Shown here: positions 31,788 through 35,993 of the stretch, one piece after another
Position numbering within the stretch: the first letter of the stretch is position 1
Layout: each line of letters begins with the position of its first letter
Origin: Nitrospira sp. UBA6493
GTDB lineage: Bacteria; Nitrospirota; Nitrospiria; Nitrospirales; Nitrospiraceae
Assembly (NCBI GenBank): GCA_002435325.1
Contig: DJMJ01000018.1
Location: 1 to 35,993 of the forward strand
Reading direction: 5' to 3'
Length of the DNA: 35,993 bases
Position numbers and translations under genes: made by a program
The notes under the pieces: generated by a model
Told to the model about the DNA's origin: nothing
Database searches by the model: none
What the model saw: the letters and a program-made list of their open reading frames with translations, nothing else

Positions 31788-33458
31788 TTAGACGGGAGAT
31801 GCAAGCACCGGATCGGGGGCTTGCAAGTCTGGAGAGGCAGTATCGCGCCCGCTGGTGATCGCATACATACGTGTGGCAAGGTGCTCGATCAACGGCTTCA
31901 CTGTGTCAGGATCCAGTGCCGAAATTCCGATGGCATGATAGCGCAGACACAGCACGTCGGCTTGTTGAGCCGGCAGCCGGTCGCATTTATTGAAGATGAG
32001 TACTTGGGGAATATGGTCAAGCCCAAGCTCCTGAAGAATGTCCAGGACCGCCTTCATTTGCACATCGATATCGGGAGCGCTCGCATCGACCACATGCAGC
32101 AACAGATCTGCTTCCTGCAATTCCTCCAGCGTGGTTCGGAAGGCCCCGACGAGTTCTTGCGGCAGGTCTCGGATGAACCCCACAGTATCGGTCACGATCA
32201 CTTCCCGATCCTCAGGAAAGCGCAAACGGCGGCTCGTGGTATCCAGCGTTTCAAAAACCCGGTTTTCCGTCGAGATATGACTCTTGGTCAATACATTGAG
32301 GAGCGTCGATTTTCCCGCGTTGGTATAGCCGACCAGCGAGAGCACCGGAAGCCCATGCCGTTCACGCCGGGCTCGGCGTTGATCCTGATGGCGGGCGAAA
32401 TCCTTAATCTCACGTTCCAAGTGCGTGATTCGGTCATGAATGCGCCGGCGATCCGTTTCGAGTTTCGTCTCACCTGGGCCTCTGCTCCCGATTCCGCCGC
32501 CCAGCCGCGAGAGTTGCGTGCCGTGACCGGAGAGGCGTGGTAACAAGTACCGGAGCTGGGCCAGTTCGACTTGGACTTTTCCTTCCCGGCTATGCGCCCG
32601 TCTGGCGAAGATATCCAAGATCAACTGAGTCCGGTCGATCACTTTGATATCGGTCATCTCTGAAATCGCTCGCGCCTGGGCAGGCGTAAGCGTTTGATCG
32701 AAGATGAGCATATCTGCGCCCTTATGGAGGGTTTCTATCAGGACTTCTTTCAGTTTTCCGCTCCCCAACAGATAGCGCTGATGACCGGCTGGAATCCGCT
32801 GAACCATCTTATCCACGATGGTCACTTCCGCTGAATCCGCCAGCTCGGCGAGCTCGGCAAGACGGTCCTCCTGTTCGGCGCGGCTGCGTGACGAGGCACT
32901 GACCAACATCGCCGATTCCTGCTTCCCTCCAACCGCATGGTGCTTCAGTGCCTGCTGAATGTCCGTCTCAAGGTCTTCGATAAACTGATCAAAAACGATC
33001 GGGCATCGCGGCAACGGTGAGGGCTTTAAAATCTTACAGAGCTCGCCGCTGCCATCCGGCGGAAGGAGGTGCGCGAGATAGATATTGCCGGGTGTGCCGT
33101 CAGGGCCGACAGATAAGAGTCCCATGAGATCGAGGCGCAGATAGGCGAGGTCCGTCAGATCCTCCTGACTCAACGGCCGATCTTGCAGTTGGGTTCGAAT
33201 GAGCCGAAGGCCCCGGAGAGAGCGCGGACCGGTCCTGAATTTCGCCTGAGTCGTCGGCGATAACACCATCTCCGTTCCTACAATAATTTCCTGCACTACT
33301 CCACGCCTTGTCAGCAGAATCGAGATAGGACGGCGGATTTCGAGCGCGAGCTGTGCGGCCGCTTTGGCTAAATCCAGAGAAAGAACCTCGTTGGCGGGAA
33401 CACGGCGGCGATAGAGGCGCTCAAGAGCGGCGACGTGGCTGGCGCGAAGTCCGGTCAT
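31788..33458 (-). CDS. hflX: Ribosome-associated GTPase HflX, long form
   Basis: HflX splits stalled or stress-inactivated ribosomes. The conserved core begins near residue 183 with the nucleotide-independent ATP-binding-like domain (LLGSGKLKEV), the GGIGSRGPGETKLE signature follows (321-334), and the G domain has G1 GYTNAGKST (377-385), DTVGF (G3) and NKCD (G4). An additional ~180 residues precede the core compared with E. coli HflX (426 residues). That part reads as a folded alpha/beta region, not low complexity. It lies between tsaD (32 bp) and nth (26 bp). Confidence 0.94.
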   Translation of the reverse strand: MTGLRASHVAALERLYRRRVPANEVLSLDLAKAAAQLALEIRRPISILLTRRGVVQEIIVGTEMVLSPTTQAKFRTGPRSLRGLRLIRTQLQDRPLSQEDLTDLAYLRLDLMGLLSVGPDGTPGNIYLAHLLPPDGSGELCKILKPSPLPRCPIVFDQFIEDLETDIQQALKHHAVGGKQESAMLVSASSRSRAEQEDRLAELAELADSAEVTIVDKMVQRIPAGHQRYLLGSGKLKEVLIETLHKGADMLIFDQTLTPAQARAISEMTDIKVIDRTQLILDIFARRAHSREGKVQVELAQLRYLLPRLSGHGTQLSRLGGGIGSRGPGETKLETDRRRIHDRITHLEREIKDFARHQDQRRARRERHGLPVLSLVGYTNAGKSTLLNVLTKSHISTENRVFETLDTTSRRLRFPEDREVIVTDTVGFIRDLPQELVGAFRTTLEELQEADLLLHVVDASAPDIDVQMKAVLDILQELGLDHIPQVLIFNKCDRLPAQQADVLCLRYHAIGISALDPDTVKPLIEHLATRMYAITSGRDTASPDLQAPDPVLASPV

Positions 33459-33490
33459 CTGTCCGTGGATATCAGAAATACGGAGCCTCG

Positions 33491-34582
33491 TTATGATCCG
33501 GCCTGACCCATGGCGATGTTCGCCTGAGTCCCAAGCCTGAGTGTGGGAATAATATCGATCTTGCGACCGATGGGGCGCCCGCTAAGCAGCAATTGCCGGC
33601 CGGCTGAGGCGATCATCGCCGCATTATCCGTGCAATAGGTCATCGGAGGCAAGGCGAGTCGAACGCCTTCCAATGCAGCACGTTCCTTGAGGAGCGTCCG
33701 CAGACGTGAATTAGCCGACACGCCGCCGACCACGGCAAGCGCTTTCGTGCCGGACAATTGAACCGCAACGAAGGCGCGATCGACGAGGACTCGCACAATA
33801 GCTTCCTGATAGCCAGCGGCCAAATCGGCCGCCTGAGTCGTTCGTGCCGTAGACTCCATGTCACGCAGCCTATACAACAGTGCGGTTTTTAGGCCGCTAA
33901 AACTGAATTCCAAACTACTTTTTCGCAAACGCGATAGCGGAAATCGAATGGCGCGTGGATTGCCCTGTTGTGCCAAACGGTCGATGGCGGGACCGCCAGG
34001 ATAGTCCAACCCCAGCATCTGCGCGCCCTTGTCGAACGCTTCACCGGCGGCATCGTCGCGCGTGCATCCGAGAAGAATATTTCGGCCATCGGCCTCCCGC
34101 CGATACAAATGCGTATGCCCGCCTGATACCACCAGCACCACACAGGGAAGGGGAAACCCTGGATCAGCCAGCCAGGCCGATGCAATGTGGCCATCGAGAT
34201 GGTTTACCCCGATCAGAGGAAGCCGTAAGGCATAGGCGAAAGCTTTGGCATAGTTCACCCCCACCAATAGAGCTCCTGCCAAACCAGGCCCCTGGGTCAC
34301 CGCAATCGCCCCGAGATCGCGCGTTGTCATCCCGGCCTGGATCAGCGCCGACGTGACCACGCGATCGATTGTTCCCAGATGCGCGCGGGCAGCCAGCTCA
34401 GGAACCACCCCGCCATACTTCCGGTGGACCGCATCTTGTGACGCAATAATATTGGAGAGAACCTGACCACGCTCATCGAGGACGGCAGCAGACGTCTCAT
34501 CGCACGAGGATTCGATGCCGAGAATGGGCCGAGGGGCCCAGGATTCGTAACAGATAGTATCTCCCGTGAGGCTAGACGTCAT
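33491..34582 (-). CDS. tsaD: tRNA threonylcarbamoyladenosine synthase subunit TsaD
   Basis: TsaD transfers the threonylcarbamoyl group to A37 of ANN-decoding tRNAs, working with TsaB and TsaE. The 363-residue protein has the family start LGIESSCDETS, metal-binding His128 and His132 (HLDGHIAS), SGGHTHL, the GGVSANSRLR block and the DNAAMIA segment near the C-terminus. About 18 residues precede the usual N-terminus and no alternative start codon lies between, so the ATG at 34582 stands despite lacking a ribosome site. It is the first gene after the clpC terminator. Confidence 0.96.
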   Translation of the reverse strand: MTSSLTGDTICYESWAPRPILGIESSCDETSAAVLDERGQVLSNIIASQDAVHRKYGGVVPELAARAHLGTIDRVVTSALIQAGMTTRDLGAIAVTQGPGLAGALLVGVNYAKAFAYALRLPLIGVNHLDGHIASAWLADPGFPLPCVVLVVSGGHTHLYRREADGRNILLGCTRDDAAGEAFDKGAQMLGLDYPGGPAIDRLAQQGNPRAIRFPLSRLRKSSLEFSFSGLKTALLYRLRDMESTARTTQAADLAAGYQEAIVRVLVDRAFVAVQLSGTKALAVVGGVSANSRLRTLLKERAALEGVRLALPPMTYCTDNAAMIASAGRQLLLSGRPIGRKIDIIPTLRLGTQANIAMGQAGS

Positions 34583-34623
34583 GGAGATTATTCATATCAC
34601 TATCACATACCTGGATGAAAGCA

Positions 34624-34658
34624 GACACCCCCTGCGGCTTATGGCCGCAGGGGGTGTC
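34624..34658 (-). terminator. Strong hairpin terminator of clpC
   Basis: A perfect 15-bp inverted repeat, GACACCCCCTGCGGC and its complement, encloses the 5-base loop TTATG. It lies 42 bp downstream of the clpC stop on the minus strand and is followed there by TGCTTTCATCC, so the U tract is short. It separates clpC from tsaD; some read-through is possible. The mirror direction lacks any T run. Confidence 0.75.
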
Positions 34659-34700
34659 GAGTGACCTAACGGGAGCAGGCCCGCGTTGATAGACTGCTGT

Positions 34701-35993
34701 TTAGACGCCAGCCATCGCTTCCTGCTCGATAAAGGCCGGTGCGCCATCACGGAGCACCACCTTGATCTTGCGACTTTCCTTAAAGCGGCCTTTGATGAGC
34801 TCGTCGGAGAGAGGATCTCCGATCGCCCGCTGAATCGTGCGCCTCATCGGACGGGCGCCATACAACGGTTCATAGCCTTCTTTAATAAGCCACTGTTTCA
34901 CTTCGTCATCGACCTCGATCTCGACGCCCTTTTCGACAAGGCGTCCGTTCAGCTCGCGGAGCAGAATATCGAGAATGCTGTTGAGATGCTCCTTGTCCAG
35001 CTGATGGAAGATCACGATCTCGTCGATCCGGTTGAGGAACTCGGGACTGAAGGAGCGGCGCAATTCACCGAACACTTCTTCCTTCTTCTTGCGCGCCTGT
35101 TCCCCGTCCGTGCTCTGGAAACCGAGCGAAACACCTTTCTGGATCATCTTCGTGCCGATGTTCGACGTCATGATGACCACGGTATTCTTGAAGTCGACCT
35201 TTCGGCCCAGGCTATCGGTCAACACCCCGTCATCCAAGACTTGGAGCAAGACGTTAAACACGTCCGGGTGTGCTTTCTCGATTTCGTCGAAGAGGACCAC
35301 GGAATAAGGCCGGCGGCGAACCTTTTCGGTTAGCTGGCCGCCTTCTTCATAGCCCACATACCCAGGAGGAGCTCCGAACAGCCGTGAGCTGGTGAACTTC
35401 TCCTGATATTCTGACATATCAACCCGGATCAAGGCGTCCTCACTGTTAAAGAGGAATTCCGCCAAGGTTCTAGCCAGCTCCGTTTTCCCGACACCGGTGG
35501 GACCGAGGAATATAAAGGAGCCGATCGGTTTCTTGGCCTCCTTGAGCCCCGCACGGGAGCGACGGATCGCGCGGGAGATCGCCGAAATGGCCTCGTTCTG
35601 CCCGATCACGCGCTTGTGAAGGAATTCTTCCATCCGCAGCAACTTGTTGGACTCTTCTTCTTCCAACTTGAAGAGCGGGATGCCTGTCATCTTCGAGACA
35701 ACGTAGGCGACATCTTCTTTCGTAATCGTCGGCTTATTCTTTTCCTGGCTCTTCTTCCATTCGCGCTTAGACTCTTCAAGCAGCTTCCGCAGCCGTTCCT
35801 CTTCTTCCCGGTGGCGCACGGCTTCCTCGAAGTTCTGCATCGAGATCGCCAGTTCCTTATCGCGGGACACCTTCTTCAATTCCTGCTCCATTGCCTTCAA
35901 CTCTGAGGGCAACGCGTAGGTCTGAAGCTTGGCGCGCGAACCGGTTTCATCGATCAAATCAATCGCTTTATCCGGCAGGAACCGGTCCGTGAT
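34701..35993 (-). CDS. clpC: ATP-dependent Clp protease ATPase subunit ClpC (partial)
   Basis: The C-terminal half of a ClpC-type AAA+ unfoldase that feeds proteins to ClpP. The 5' part lies beyond the right edge; 430 residues are visible, starting at ITDRFLPDKAID. They contain the UVR-like coiled middle domain (DKELAISMQNFEEAVRHREE), which distinguishes ClpC from ClpA and ClpB, and then the second AAA+ domain with Walker A GPTGVGKTEL, Walker B VVLFDEIEKAH, sensor 1 TSNIG, the arginine-finger region FLNRIDE and sensor 2 GARPMRR. A ClpP-binding (LGF-like) loop is represented by SLGF. The stop is TAA at 34701-34703. Confidence 0.95.
   Translation of the reverse strand: MTDRFLPDKAIDLIDETGSRAKLQTYALPSELKAMEQELKKVSRDKELAISMQNFEEAVRHREEEERLRKLLEESKREWKKSQEKNKPTITKEDVAYVVSKMTGIPLFKLEEEESNKLLRMEEFLHKRVIGQNEAISAISRAIRRSRAGLKEAKKPIGSFIFLGPTGVGKTELARTLAEFLFNSEDALIRVDMSEYQEKFTSSRLFGAPPGYVGYEEGGQLTEKVRRRPYSVVLFDEIEKAHPDVFNVLLQVLDDGVLTDSLGRKVDFKNTVVIMTSNIGTKMIQKGVSLGFQSTDGEQARKKKEEVFGELRRSFSPEFLNRIDEIVIFHQLDKEHLNSILDILLRELNGRLVEKGVEIEVDDEVKQWLIKEGYEPLYGARPMRRTIQRAIGDPLSDELIKGRFKESRKIKVVLRDGAPAFIEQEAMAGV

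Noticed and set aside
34595..34606. Tandem TATCAC repeat before tsaD
   Set aside because: Two 6-bp copies are easily expected by chance and no promoter geometry supports a role.
1..35993. CRISPR arrays, tRNA, rRNA or riboswitches
   Set aside because: No regularly spaced repeats, cloverleaf-like segments or recognisable riboswitch cores were seen, including upstream of thiE and bioD; a covariance-model scan was not possible.

Overview
The window looks like a chromosomal stretch from a Nitrospira-type bacterium (phylum Nitrospirota), most reminiscent of lineages that carry a cytoplasmic group 3b [NiFe] hydrogenase, a trait described for several comammox Nitrospira. This assignment is an inference from gene content and moderately high GC. 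No amo, hao, nxr, rRNA or tRNA gene is present to confirm it.

Layout. Positions 1-693 hold no supported gene. They contain three imperfect direct repeats (506-647) that resemble transposase-binding sites of a transposon end. Positions 694-10593 are one ten-gene minus-strand operon: the four subunits of a group 3b hydrogenase in the order beta-gamma-delta-alpha (hydB, hydG, hydD, hydA), then a maturation endopeptidase, hypA, hypF, hypC, hypD and hypE. hypB is missing. Divergently, 10875-13584 carries phosphoglucomutase, a small membrane protein and a SAM methyltransferase. The minus-strand group 13581-16441 is rich in iron-sulfur proteins: lipA, two unrecognised small genes, a Rieske protein and an Mrp/ApbC Fe-S carrier. 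A delta-9-type fatty acid desaturase (minus) and a bifunctional proline-catabolic PutA (plus) are divergent across a 319-bp region holding several dyads and promoter-like sequences. A secreted hypothetical protein overlaps the 3' end of putA antisense. An SDR reductase plus bioD (plus) converge on thiE (minus).

From 23893 to the right edge everything is on the minus strand and mostly housekeeping. In transcription order it runs clpC (partial), a hairpin terminator, then tsaD-hflX-nth-yicC-gmk-rpoZ-coaBC-TPR protein, then aroQ-efp-accB-accC behind its own good sigma70-type promoter. Many junctions are 4-bp ATGA/GTGA overlaps, implying translational coupling.

The genes link into a few themes: NAD(P)-linked hydrogen metabolism and its NiFe cofactor assembly; Fe-S proteins and Fe-S delivery; cofactor synthesis (lipoate, biotin, thiamine, CoA) with biotin-dependent fatty acid initiation (accB/accC); and core RNA, translation and repair functions. 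I did not find a clearly undescribed multi-gene system. The best candidates for something new are the two small genes between lipA and the Rieske gene, the repeat array beside hypE, and the missing hypB.
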